Positions 34,604 through 46,734 of a DNA stretch of 64,000 nucleotides are shown in pieces. The notes under the pieces were generated by a model. The model saw only the letters and a program-made list of their open reading frames with translations, did not search any database and was not told where the DNA came from. This DNA comes from Anaeramoeba flamelloides (lineage: Eukaryota; Metamonada; Anaeramoebidae). The position numbers were made by a program, and so were the translations under genes. Location of the stretch: the NCBI GenBank assembly GCA_027625915.1, contig JANTQA010000045.1, positions 1,364,001 through 1,428,000 of the forward strand, written 5' to 3'. How positions within the stretch are numbered: the first letter of the stretch is position 1; each line of letters opens with the position of its first letter.

Positions 34604-36132
34604 TATATATATATATATATAATTTTTGTTTATCTGAAAAATAAAAAAGATAAATCTCATATGTTCGGACCTCCCATATTAAAGATTTTTCCAAAATTTG
34701 TATTTATTAAGTATTTTTTTACTCTTTTAGTATATCTCAAAAACCCTTCATCCTTGAAATCAAAAAAAAATAAATAACATACAAAAATAATTAAAATAAC
34801 CGAAACAATAATTTATTGTATATTTTTATTTTTATCCTGTTAATAAAAAAGAAATTATTGAAAATTTTTTAATAAAAATTTATTTTAATGTTATTAAATT
34901 CTTTTTAAAAATAAAATTTTATGATTGATCACAAAAAAAAAGAAAAGTATAAAAAAAAAGGAAAATTAATAAAATACCAATGATTTTAATATTAAATTTG
35001 TTAGACACTCTAATTTATAGCTCATCTCGCATGAATTGATGGTTCTAATTATATCTTTGCTTATTCACCAATTTCAAATTGTTCATGTTAAAGTAAATTA
35101 ATATTATAATCAACATGTAAATTTAAAAAAGAAAAAATATAACAATTCTTAAAATTACTTTAAAAACTGAAAGAGCTTATTACTTATGTTAGAACACATA
35201 TTCTTTGATTATTACCCATCAATTAAGCAAATAAATATTTTAATTAAAATGCTGAAAGTCGCAATTTTCGACAAAAAGGTAACAAAAGAATTGTTTGAAA
35301 AAAATTTTGTAAAAAATAAATAATAAAAAATGAAATTAAATTTTTCTAACTATCATCAATATAGTAATTCATAAGGAAATTATTGTTTAGAAATGAGAAA
35401 TCTGTTTATGAATCAAAAAAATTAGGTTTTAAAATAGTATTATAGTATCAAAAAAAATATATAATTGGCTTACTCAAAAGTTGTAGTAGCATTCAAATAA
35501 TGACAAAAATTAATGAGCACATTTTTCCCAATTAACAATTGTGAAAAAAAAAATTTTTATGATAATAATTTTTAATTTTTTTTTGTGATCAATTAAAAAT
35601 ATTATAGGGGGGGTGGTATAATCATCATGTAAAAAAATTTGGGTCAGTTATTCTAATTTTTAATCTTTATAAAAGTGAAATTTTGACTACTTTTCTTGTT
35701 AACATTTTAAATTTAAAAAAAAAACAATTCTTTTACTCAGTGGTTAAAATTTTCGAGATTTTTAAACAAAAAACAGACTTTGTGTTGTATTGAAATTTAA
35801 AAAAAAAAAAGAAAATAAAACTGTTTTTATTCATTTTAAAACCAAAAACCCTATTTTAGTGGAAAAAAAGAGATTCCCCCCCTTCCTATATCCGAAAGGC
35901 AATTATGACCAACATGTATTGTATATTTTTTTTTCGTTGTTTTTATGTTTTTTCGTTTGCATTTTTTCACATCCCAGAAACGAAAAGTATGATTTCAAAA
36001 GAATTCGAGGACTTTTTCGAAAAAACAAAAAACAAAAACAATGATTGAAACGAAAAAACTTGTAAAAAAATCGTAAAAAAGCGATTTTATTAATTTTTCG
36101 TGTTTTAAAAACGAAAAATTGTAATACCTGTG

Positions 36133-36158
36133 ATATATATATATATATATATATATAT
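36133..36158. repeat. TA microsatellite
   Basis: About 13 TA units just outside the fold-back element that starts at 36175. It is preceded by ATACCTGTG, a string also found (inverted) beside the TA repeat at 34512-34535. Confidence 0.9.
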
Positions 36159-36174
36159 TCATTATAATAATGGC

Positions 36175-37191
36175 CTAATCACGATTTCAGATCAATATCA
36201 AGAATTTATTGATATTATTGCCTTTTTTACATACATTCAGTTCTACTTATAAGGGAAAAACTTCAATGACAATTAAAGTACAATAAATATCTCAAATCAA
36301 GGCACAAATTTTGGATTCTAAACTATTTTTCATTCTAAGGGGCCCAGTTGTAATGGGTGAAATACATGTGTTTAAAAGGTTTGCATAGATATCAGAAAAA
36401 TTTAATTTTGAAATTTCCAAAATTAAAATCATTTTTTCAAATTTTTGCACATTTTTACTTTTTTTTTTTCGTTTTTTTTTCAAAATGTAATTCAGTTACA
36501 AAAAAATTGTTTATTACAAGATCAATAGTAACTTGGTAAAAATGTGTTATTCTAAAGTTATTGAAATTGTGAAAATGATTGTTAAGAAATAATATTGATT
36601 TCTATTGGAATTCTATTCGATCTTTTATCTTTGTATTTGTTTAATAAATGTGAAAAATTTTCACTTCATTTTCTTTTCCTTTTTCAAATAGTGACCAAAA
36701 ATACCAACAAACTACGTTTGGGGACTTAGTTTCTAAAAGAAAAGTATGTAAAATGAAGTGAAAATTGTTTCCTATTTATTATTCAAATACCAGTAGAAGT
36801 TCAAAACGAATATCGTTGTTTTTCTCAATGTGCCCTTAGAATTTGCGTTTTTCAATTTCTAAGAATATGTATTGATTAATTAGTTTTCTTTCAGACATAT
36901 ATCGACAATTCTTTGACGTGTATTATTCAATTTATTTCTTATTTGTTCTTCAAAGTTCAATTATTTAAAATAATTGATATTTGAAAAAAATGTTGGGCCC
37001 CTTTAACTGAAATAGAGTTTAGTAAAAATATTTGTAAAAAAAAAAAATTTCAAATTTTTTACCTTAATTTGGAAATTTTTTTGTTTTCTTAAATTTCGTT
37101 GAAAGTTTGTGCCTTAAAAGTGAAACTGGGTGTATGTAAAAAAGGCAATAATATCAATAAATTCTTGATATTGATCTGAAATCGTGATTAG
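36175..37191. mobile_element. 1,017-bp fold-back transposable element with perfect 60-bp terminal inverted repeats
   Basis: Bases 36175-36234 and 37132-37191 are exact reverse complements over 60 bp (outer end CTAATCACGATTTCAGATCA). Inside them a second, diverged pair of arms belongs to family B (left 36238-36320 degraded, right 37044-37127 with CCTTAAAAGTG and AAGTTTGTGCC). A third pair carries GGGCCC (36340-36348, 36994-37000). A fourth, near the centre (36635-36680, 36745-36795), has the TTTTCACTTCATTTTC motif of family I. It therefore reads as nested palindromes around one centre. There is no open frame of note, so it is non-autonomous. No clear target-site duplication. Confidence 0.8.
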
Positions 37192-38624
37192 ACCTGTATT
37201 ATCAGTAAAATTCTTTTTGATTTTTCTCGAGAATTATGATTGACAAATATTTTTTTTTGATGAGATATTTTTGATATTTTTGGGACTTTACAATTTGATT
37301 TTTTGATCTATTAGTCTAAGTCAATTTCTCACCAATATCACAATTAGAAATCACTTTAGTATATTTATAAATAAAAAAATCTCAAAATATAATAAAATCT
37401 AAAGTTGAAAACTATTACAATTTCACAAAACTCAACACCCTATTCCAACTTTTATAAATAGTATTATTTGTATGGAGTTATCATACTAAATTAGAATTAA
37501 ACTATTAAAAACTTGGATAAAGTTTATGAGCAATAATAACTTATAATTCATATTATTTTAATAAAAAAACCCAAGGTTTACACAAACAATTCAAAGTGGC
37601 AATTAAATTACTATTATCTACAATTTCACTAATCTTCAAGATGAGAAATTTTGTTGGTAAAAAATTCAAACCATACTATTGATCACTTAACCCTAATGAA
37701 AGAACTTCCTTTATGGTGTTTTCTCAGTTTTGAAAAAAACTTCTCTCAAGATAATAAAATTAAAGTATCCAAATAAAATCGAGTGCTTTATTTTCGACTT
37801 ATTCCAATCAAATATACATTCTAATTCACCCCATAATATTATGCCTGAGTTCAAATCAATTTTGAACAAAAGATACTTGATATTTCAAAGTAATTTTTAA
37901 ATTCGGAATTGAATTAGGTATAAAATTTTCTTAAACTTCAAAAAATTTTTTTCTCGGAAACTTTTGTTTTTCTTTACAACAAGTAACTATAAACTATTAA
38001 TTCTTGAATTTTTGGGATTAATTTTACAAGTATAATCTCTACATACTGAGAATTTATTTTTTATTCTCTGTCACTTCATGTAACCAACACTATATTTACT
38101 TATTGTTTATTCTCCTTTTCTTGTTCATTTTTAGGTATAGGTCTTTGTTGAAAAAGAAAAAAGTTTTTTATTTGGAAAACACTCTTTTACCAAGTCTTCA
38201 TGTAATATTTTAGTAATAGTAAAGATTTTGTTTAGAATGCTCTTCCATCGTTTGATATTTTTTGGCAATAAACTATGATCTTACTGAACCAAAACCGGAT
38301 AATTCTTAAATATTTATATTTTTCCAATTGAAAAAAAAAAAACTTTTCAACACCTAATATTTCTGTATCTTTGTTAAATGGTGAACAATTCTGAGCTCTT
38401 CACAAATAACACCTTTGCTAAATATTGTTTTCCAATTTCTCCTATTTGTAAAATAACTAAGCAATTTATAACCTTTTTAACCCATTAAAGACAGTTTCTA
38501 CTTCATTTCTTATCAATTCAGGATTAATTATTTTGGAAAATAATCAGGTATTTGCCAAAAATAAAATTATTTTTTTACTTTTGTTCAAAAAACAACCTTT
38601 TTTTTTTTTGAAAACTATTAAAAA

Positions 38625-38737
38625 ATGAAAACAAGGAATTTTTCTTTCAAAAATTCAAAGAACCACCTTGTTGTTCTTCTTGTTTTCGTGTTGTTTTTTT
38701 GTTCTGCAATTCCTTACAAGAAACAATCTTTTGAAAG
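38625..38737 (+). CDS. Receptor-like gene exon 1 (signal peptide)
   Basis: The ATG at 38625 gives MKTRNFSFKNSKN followed by a strong hydrophobic core and a likely cleavage after CSA. It ends GAAAG|GTAAAA in phase 2. Without splicing, the frame stops at TAA in the donor. Confidence 0.6.
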
Positions 38738-41700
38738 GTAAAAATTATTCTTTGTGTGAATAAAAAAATAAATAAAAAAAAAACAAAACAAAAAAACAAA
38801 ACAAAAAAAAAACCATCTCGGGTAACTAAAAAAAAATGTAATATTTCCTGCTTTCTTCTAAATTCAACTCAACGTGGATTTGAACAATTCGAAAAACAAC
38901 AAAGAACGAAAGGATCAAGATTTCATTCTGCACCCAAAATTGAATTTCAAGAACCAACAAAAGAAAAATATTCTTGGAAAGGCAACGACTTGCTTGTAAC
39001 TTTTTCAAGTCAGGATATCAAGTTTCTAATAAACGGAACAACAACAATATCCCTAAGCTTTCCAAATTCAAATATGGGCCAAATGGAAATTTATCAAAAC
39101 AAATGTTCTCACGAACAACACCACAAGGCAAAAGGGCAATTTGTGGGCTGTAGTTTTGAAAAACTAATTTACCGATCGCTTTATGGTGGCATTGATTTGG
39201 AATTTATTGAAGATCAGCAAGGCTTTTTAAAATCAAATTATTATTTGCAAGATTATCAGCAACTTTCGCAACTTGAACTTGAATTTGTTACGACACTAAA
39301 TCTGCAAACAAACAAAAGAAATCATAATTTAGAGTTTTTTAAAAACAAAAAGAACAAAAAGAATTTTTCTCAAAGCGAAGTGATCTTTAGTGAAAGCATC
39401 CCTATAATTATTCAGAACCATAGCCAGTTCCCCGCAGGGTATGGGGTTCAACGACTTAGTGCAGACAGGACAAGAATAAAATTCATAATTGATGCTGAGG
39501 GCAATATGTTGGACAAAAAGAAACCGTTTGTCATAGATCCAACGTACTCTTCCTTTTTAGGAGGCTCTTGGAATGATCGGCCTTCGTCGTGTAAAATAAA
39601 TGAGAAAGATCAATCGTTTTTCATTGTTGGTAGCACGGAGTCGCTTGATTTCCCGACGACTAGCGATTCTTACAAATCACAGAAAGCTGCTGGAGATTCC
39701 TATGATGGGTTTATTACAAAATTTAGTATCACAACTGGCAAGATGATTTGGTCTTCCTTTCTTGGCTCTGATAAAAAGGATCGGATCAAAGATATTGTGA
39801 TCGATTTACACGGTAATGCAATTGTTACTGGAAACACAAATGGGTTTCAGAGTCTACAAACAGAACAAACAGAACAAACAGAACAAATAGAACAAATAGA
39901 ACAAAAAGGGTCACATTTTAAACCACTCAGAAATTTTCCAACATCACTTGGTAATACACTGGAAGAAGGTTGTAAGTTGCCAAGTTCGATAAGAGACGTT
40001 ATTTTTATTGTAAATTTTACTTATAATGGCGATGATTTACATTGGTCAAATGTGTTATGTATTGAAAGTAATCTTGAAGGTAAATATTTTTCTTTAATCG
40101 GGCCTAATCCCATATCTTTTTATTTAATTCCCACAGAGAAATAATTTCTGAAATTAGCTTGATATTAATCATGCAATCAATTCATTTTAAGGAATTAGCG
40201 TAATCAGAGATTTCGTCTATAATTAAACTATGTCGTAATTCAAGGCCAATCATATTCTTACTTTAACATGGTCAAATTGTACTCTAAAAAAATCTATTAT
40301 AAATATTATTGTACAATACACTATTAGGATTTTTGACCAAAGGATCACTATTAAAAATTGATCATTATAGGAATTTTTTCTTATAATTACCTTTCCAAAT
40401 CTAAAAATTGAAAACTCAAAATTAAAGTATGCCATGACGGTATTTAATAAAGATATTTTTCGAACCATACAAAAGTAACTATATTTTCAATTTTTTAATT
40501 TTCAAAGATTTTTACAAATAATTATCAAAATAAAAAACCTAAAGAATGATTAGTTTTAGTTTCCTTTTTATGAAACTAAGTTCTATTTTCAATTTATTTC
40601 AAATATATCTGAAACTAATATGGATAAAATAATCTCATGAGTTAATTATTTAATTTTTTAGCAAACTAATCTATCTTTCGAGAAAAATTTAAGAAAGAAA
40701 TTTCTCAACTTTTTTGTCTGAATATTGATAACCCAACCTTTCAATTTGTAACGAAATGTTGGGGTTTTTTTTTTCTAAAAATTGTTGGGTTTTTTACAAA
40801 TAGAAAGAATCTTTATTAATTTATGAGATCAACTTTTTGTACCATTTTACTAATCGAATTTGAGAGACATTTGAACTATGCATCACTAATATGATTAACA
40901 CTTCGATAGATAGCATACTTTAATCTTAGACTTCTCTGTCATATACGTTAATTTCTTAAGAAAAAAAAAAAGTTAAAAAAAGTTGTGTATGGTATATTTG
41001 TTTTGTGTGTGTGTGTGTTGTTGGTGGACCAAGAATTGAAAAATTGTTATTAAATTTCAAAATTTATTTAAAAAAAAACAAATAAATATAAGTTCTCTTT
41101 TTAAAAAACTTAAAAATTAACAAATTATAATAAATGTACATAAAACAATCCAGAAACTAAAATATAGACATTTATTAAAAACAATTTTATTATCGTTATT
41201 GAAAAAGTATAAATTACACTCTAGATACTCTTTTACTTCAATTTCTGAAACAAAATTTAAGCATAAAATCCTAGATTTTACGATTATTCATGAAAAGAAA
41301 TACACACCTAAATTTTTTTTATGTTTAAAAGGCAAAAGCTAAAAATTGAAAAGGAAAAAAGAAAAAGAAAAAGAAAAAAAAATTGAAAAAGAGTTTATAA
41401 TAAACAATTGGTAAAAAATCAAAAAAAAAAAAAAAAAAAAAAAAAAGGCCAATGTTCTCTTTAATTAAGGACTCCCAAAATCAGAGCCATCATACTTTTG
41501 TCTAATTTAATTTAATTTGTTCATTGATCATGAGTGTTCATTTGGGAATCTTTGTTTAATTTGTTGTAATTTCTTTTTTATTTTTGATCTTTTTTTTTTA
41601 AACCTTTGATCATTTTTAGCCTTTTCTTTTTCTTTTACTTTCAAGTTACTCAAACTTTTGTGTTTCATTATTCAAAGTTTTACCAAGTAAACACTTGATC

Positions 41701-44700
41701 TTTTTCCTTTGTAACTCTTCTTTTCAATATAAAGATACAGTCAGGGAAAAAATGGAAAACAATAAATAAATTTTTTTTTTTTTAAACTGATTTTCAAAAA
41801 AAATTCATTCGTCGATTTTTTATTTCATAATTAATAACCCCATAAAACAAAAAAAAAAAAAAAAAAAAATTTATTCTTTGATCCAAACTTAAATCTAAAT
41901 TCATTAAAAATACAATAAACAAAAGTAATATCAATTGATTCACCAAAATTATTTGATTCAGAATTAGTTATTTATGGTGGCACTGATCGAGCATTTGAAA
42001 ATTGCGATTTTCTAGGAGAATTTGATCATTTTATAATTAAATTAACTAATAGTGGCACGACTATCAAAAATTTACTTTGCTTTGGAGGTATTCTCAAAGA
42101 AAATGTTCAAAGAAGAAGCCCGATGTCAATGTATCTTGAAGAAGATCAAGCAATATTTCTAACTGGGGATACAAATTCACAAAACTTTATTGAGAATACC
42201 ACGAGCAATAGTTTTCTTGGTGGAGCGAATGATTGTTTTATTGTAGAAATTAATTACCAAACCTTTGATGTATTATTCTCGTCATATTATGGAACTAATG
42301 CCACTGATCGGTGTAATTGCATTTTTTATCATAATGGCACTGGCTTGGTTTGGGTAGGAGGGAGCACGACTGGTAGATCTTTGAACACCACGGAAAATGC
42401 GTTTCAGCCGAGCAGCGCCCACCCTCCTTTTAGTGCTGAATTTGAATCCTTTTTTTTTGCGATCCATGATCAAAATAAAACCCTTTTTTACCAAAGCTAT
42501 TTTGCAGACAAAAATAGTCGAAGCGAGATTTCCGCAATTAAGGTCGAGCAAATAAATCAACAGAACCCTCGACAAAGCCAAATAGTTCTAAGTGGCGGTG
42601 GCAATTTATTTGGTATTGAAAATCCCCAGCAGGAAAGTTTTAATTCAATTAATACTCTTGGCAATGAGGATGACATTGAGCAAAAAAGCAAAATTAATTT
42701 CAAGGGGGAAATTCATTATGACTTTGGTAACGGGGGCTATGTTGTCACTTTTAAAAATATAGATTCTTTACAAACGGTTTATAAATCGATTTCTGTTGGA
42801 TCTAACACAGAGATTGTCTTAGATCTTTACAATAAAAGTGCCAGTTCAATATTACTTACTTCGAGTATCTTTAGCAACACTTTTTTATTAACATATGAAA
42901 ATAGTTTCCAGCAATCCTATCAAGGTGGCGCTTCAGATGCTTTTTTCATTTACCTTGATCTAGTCTGTGGCCGGGGCGAGTATAAGCCATTTTATTCGAA
43001 TTTATGTGGAAGGTGTCCAGAGGGTTCTTTTAATCGCAATAATGACATCACAGCAGGCGATAATGGCCGAAACAATTTTATTCAGGGCCAAAGCAATTTT
43101 ATACAGGGCCAAAATGTGGCGCAAGAGGAGAACACCTTTGATAATACTTGCCAATATTGCGAACTTGGCACTTATTCCTCCAATCAAGGAGCAGCACAAT
43201 GCGAAAAATGCCCCTTTGGCACCTTCGGTGATACAATTGGGCTCTCGAAATGCTTTGATTGCCTGCCAGGCACTTATAACACGATCGAAGGATCAACCTC
43301 ACAGAAATCATGCGTCGAGTGCCCGCCCGGAACATATTCGGCAAAGGAAAAAACTGCTGACGACGTGTTTATTAACACCTGCAAAAAATGCCCCACGGGA
43401 AGCTACAATCCCTATTCTGGCGTCACCAGTATTGAGTTTTGTCTATTGTGCCCCTTTGGCACTTTCAATGATCATGAAGGCTCGACTTCAGCCTTTGATT
43501 GTAAGCCATGCCCAAGCTATCGGTTTTCCAATGGGTCAGGATCGACGCAATGCCTTAAATGCAGCCTGGGCGAGGAAATAGATCCCAACAATAATTATTG
43601 CAAGCCATGCGGGAGCGGATCGTATCGGGATTCGAGAGAAAGAGCTTGCAAAAAATGTGAACCGGGCACATTTAATAACGAGGAGGGTATGTCATCCTGC
43701 TATAAATGCCATTTCCACGAGGAATGCCTGGGTGGCAACAAATGCAATGAAAACAGAAACCCAAAGACAAACTGCTCGACCTGCCAGAAGGGGTATTATA
43801 TGCTAAATTTCCGATGTGTCACCTGTATCCCAAGAAATCTTGAAATTTTAATACTCATTCTTTTAATTGCCCTTTTCTTGGCGCTGACATACTTGATGTA
43901 CAACGGGAAATTTTCAACTCGCGGCTTCCAAAATCGCAATTATGGCACATTATTTTGGTATTTTTTCCAAAAAAGGAACACACCAATTAAGGGGATCATA
44001 TTAAATTATCTTCAACTCTTTTCAGCACTCTTGTTCTTAAAGCTCAAATGGCCAAAAAGCTTTTTAAATAAATATATCAGAATGATCACGTCTTGTTTTA
44101 ATTTGGAATTCGATACTTTATTTTTCAATGAATGCAATGAAAAATTGAATTTTATTACCAAAATGGCAATTATTGCGATACTTTTCGTTCTCTGGTTTCT
44201 TATTTATTGGCTATATTGCCTTGCTCTGAAAAACAGGGCTCCTTCCAACAAGAAAAAAAAAAAAAAAAAAGCAGCACGATCCAAACAAAAAAAAAATTTA
44301 TAATGCGACGTATAATTATACCTTATCTTTGAAATACTTATACCTACCACTATTGGTTCTTTGCTCCCATATGTTTTATTTTGAATTTGATGATACCACA
44401 AACCATTTTATTATACCTTCAAATAATAGATTAAAAATACAACAAAAAAATTACTTTTTTTTTTTATTCCTGAACATTCTATTAATAATATTTGCAATTG
44501 GTGGAATCCCCTTATATTTTCTAAAAATATTAATCAAGGCGAAAAAAAAAAACTTCCAATCAATAAAATTAAATGAGCAATATGGCTGGCTGTGGTTAAA
44601 TTATAAACGCAATAGATACTATTGGCAATTGATTGATTTATTGTTTAAATTTCTTTTAATTTGTTCTTCAATTTTCACCGAGAGTATTTACACGAGACAT

Positions 44701-46521
44701 TTAATGAAAAAAAATATCCAAGAAATTATCGTCATAATGATAATATCGTCATATATTTTATTAATTATCATATTAAAACCCTATAGGGGGGTCAATGATG
44801 ACGCAGATTCCAAGTTTGCTGCAGAAAATAAAATAATTCTTGCCCTCAGTTTATTTTTGTTATCAATCGCTTTAATCACAATCAACCAAGATAGCTTTGT
44901 TGTTATGTTTATTGCAATTTATCCATTAATCTCGCTGTTAATTTATTTTGGGTTTAAAGAGAGAATCATGGAATACCATCAAAATTCTCTCAAGAAAATG
45001 ACCACACAATCAAGCAATGCCAAGAAAAAGCACGTTAATGATTTAGAATTATACAATCTTAAGAATATTTCTAATTTTTACAACGATGACGATGACGATG
45101 ACGGTGGTGGTGGCCTTGGTTATGGCTATGGCTATGGCTATGGCAAGGAGAATAATTATTATCAATTTAATGATCGAGACAAGAAAAAAATTAAAAAAAA
45201 AAATAAGAAACTTATTAACCAATTTATTAAAAATATAAGCAAGTTAAACCAATTAAACCATAAGGTAAGCAATAATAAACAACAATTAAGGCAATTAAGA
45301 CAAACTAGAATTGAATTAATTAGAAATACTGTAAATAATAATGACCAGCAAAAGGTTAAAAGAGAACAAAGTCAACAAGACAATAATGAAAAAATGATTT
45401 TATCAAATTTTTTAAAAGAAACCTCTGAATCAAGTCAATCAAATGAAGAGAATTTCCAAAGACAATCAATTAATAATGATAATGATAGAAATAATTTAAA
45501 GTCTTCATTAACTGGTTCATTTATTCAAAAGCCAATTTATCATGAGGAGAAAAATAGTATACTTGATGAAAAAAAATATAATGATAAAAAAAATGTTGTT
45601 AAAAATAATAATAATAACAACAACAAACATGTTGGAAATATTCAAAAAAATAATTCCAATAATGATGATGATGATAATAATAATAACAATGATGATGATA
45701 ATGATAATAGTAACAGTAGTATTATTATTATTAATAATAATGATGATGATGATGATGACAACAAAGAAGACAATAATAATAATAATAATAATAAAAACAG
45801 TACTATTATTAAGAATAATAATGTTAATGATAATAATAATGGTGAATATAGAGATATTGGGTTTAATAGTGGTAGTGATAGTAGTAGTAATGATGGCTAT
45901 GGTGATGATGAAGATGGCAACGATAGTGATAATTCAATGTTTAGTGAAATAAATAATATTCGCGAAATATCCAATATTCAACCCATATTTCTCCGAACAA
46001 TTTCAAAAGAAAATTTTCCAAACATCAAACATTCTAATTCAAATAATTTTTTAGAATCAAATATCAATAATTCAGAAAATATTGATCCTTTAAAAAAACA
46101 GAGAAAAAGAAGGAAAACAACAAATTCAGAGCTATTTTCCAGCGAGGATTTTGATAACACTGAAAGTAGTGAATTTCAGCTCCCGTTCCAAGTTAGTACG
46201 CTAGCTAATATTGGAATTGTTAATAAAAATTCAAAGGGGCGTTCATTACCCCAGCAAAGAATTAATAATATTAGAAATGCTTATAATGATATTAACAGCG
46301 ACAACGATGATGATGATGATGATGATGATGAGAATGATGATGATGATAATGAGAATGATGAGGATAATGATATGAAAAATATTTCAAACAAAATTTCTAG
46401 AGATCAAAATATTCAAAATTCTTCTTTTCTTTCTTCTTCGGGTGATGAATTTAATACATATTTCCACAGCCCCTTCAATAATAGATCAATTGAAAATCAA
46501 AATAACAATTTAGAAAAATAA
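38625..46521 (+). CDS. Receptor-like SBBP propeller / Cys-rich / multi-span membrane protein
   Basis: Product about 1,960 residues from exons 38625-38737, about 38905-40079 and 41926-46521. Order: signal peptide (LVVLLVFVLFFCSA); N-terminal beta domain; SBBP propeller repeats (YSSFLGGSWNDRP, FIVGSTESLDFPTTSDSY, SSFLGSDKKDRIKDIVID, then VISIDSPKLFDSELVIYGGT across the second splice); about ten Cys-rich ephrin-receptor/GCC2-GCC3-like repeats of the form C..CP.GTF....G...C (42963-43840); about nine membrane spans (43838-44955); and a long cytoplasmic tail rich in Asn, Asp, Lys and Gln. Related multi-domain proteins are common in some free-living protists; ligand and pathway are unknown. The frame changes once, at 44253-44290 within A runs, while membrane spans continue on both sides, so I treat this as one gene. 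The exon 2 acceptor is uncertain. Confidence 0.75.
38905..40079 (+). CDS. Receptor-like gene exon 2 (N-terminal domain and first propeller repeats)
   Basis: The frame is open from before 38756. AG acceptors fitting phase 2 occur at 38904 and 38919; neither has a pyrimidine tract, so the start is tentative. SBBP signatures appear from 39550. A short TEQTEQTEQIEQIEQ repeat lies at 39855-39905. It ends CTTGAAG|GTAAAT, phase 1. Confidence 0.7.
40080..41925 (+). other. Receptor-like gene intron 2 (1,846 nt)
   Basis: From GTAAAT to ACAAAAG. Contains an inverted copy of repeat N (41175-41765), a short TG repeat near 41000-41020 and A/T runs. Confidence 0.75.
41175..41765 (-). repeat. Repeat family N, copy 2
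   Basis: Reverse complement of 10470-11075 with indels mainly in homopolymers. Clear matches are AAATTACACTCTAGA at one end and CTTTGTAACTCTTCTTTTCA with GACTG at the other. Confidence 0.6.
41926..46521 (+). CDS. Receptor-like gene exon 3 (propeller, Cys repeats, membrane domain, tail)
   Basis: Starts GTA completed from G|TA, reading VISIDSPKLFD. The frame runs to 44303, then continues in the next frame from the A-rich stretch at 44253-44290 to the stop at 46521. Membrane spans lie near 43838-43905, 43994-44045, 44161-44225, 44326-44385, 44455-44530, 44630-44680, 44725-44780, 44830-44885 and 44896-44955. The Cys-repeat part is much less AT-rich than its surroundings. Confidence 0.75.
44253..44270 (+). 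repeat. 18-nt poly(A) tract at a frame break in the receptor-like gene
   Basis: Eighteen A residues in a Lys-rich loop between membrane spans 3 and 4. One fewer A would join the two open frames. A second run of ten A at 44287-44296 could equally be the site. Confidence 0.8.
45650..46380 (+). repeat. AAT/GAT trinucleotide repeats in the receptor tail
   Basis: Alternating AAT, AAC and GAT runs encode poly-Asn and poly-Asp blocks (about 45655-45850 and 46305-46370). Codon mixing (AAT/AAC, GAT/GAC) suggests protein-level retention in part. In another frame the same DNA reads as Met/Ile runs, which is a shadow. Confidence 0.85.
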
Positions 46522-46734
46522 CTTGAGATATTTTTTCGACAAAATAATTCTAATGCTTATTATTTTTATTTTCATTTTTCTCTTATTTTGTTTTTCTCTC
46601 TCTCTTTTTATTGGATTTATTATGATGATAAAATTTTTTTTTTATTATCAAACTTTTTTTTTTAATTAACAATAATCATAAAATGTAAATTTAAAAAGTA
46701 TTATTTTGATAATTTTTTCTTATTTTTAATTCCA

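Larger units (their letters stand above)
32143..38624. other. Divergent intergenic region between the SMPDL3-like and receptor-like genes
   Basis: The two flanking genes point away from each other, so their promoters should lie near its ends, but no motif is clear. It contains repeat H copy 1, a GC-rich island between TA repeats, a TA microsatellite and the 1,017-bp fold-back element. No gene is visible in 32143-33980, 34625-36130 or 37192-38624. Confidence 0.5.

Noticed and set aside
34475..34694. Two overlapping minus-strand frames over the CpG-rich island
   Set aside because: Created by TA repeats and the short GC island; no coding signature.
35790..36044. 84-codon plus-strand Lys/Phe-rich frame
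   Set aside because: Length within chance for this composition; no recognisable motif or splice context.
42282..42581. 99-codon minus-strand frame in the propeller part
   Set aside because: Shadow on the opposite strand of a clear coding exon.
42967..43581. 204-codon second frame inside the receptor Cys-repeat region
   Set aside because: Shadow of the less AT-rich Cys-repeat exon; the main frame carries the conserved Cys/Gly pattern.
45542..45952. 136-codon frame of Met and Ile runs
   Set aside because: Out-of-frame reading of the AAT/GAT repeats that encode the Asn/Asp tail.
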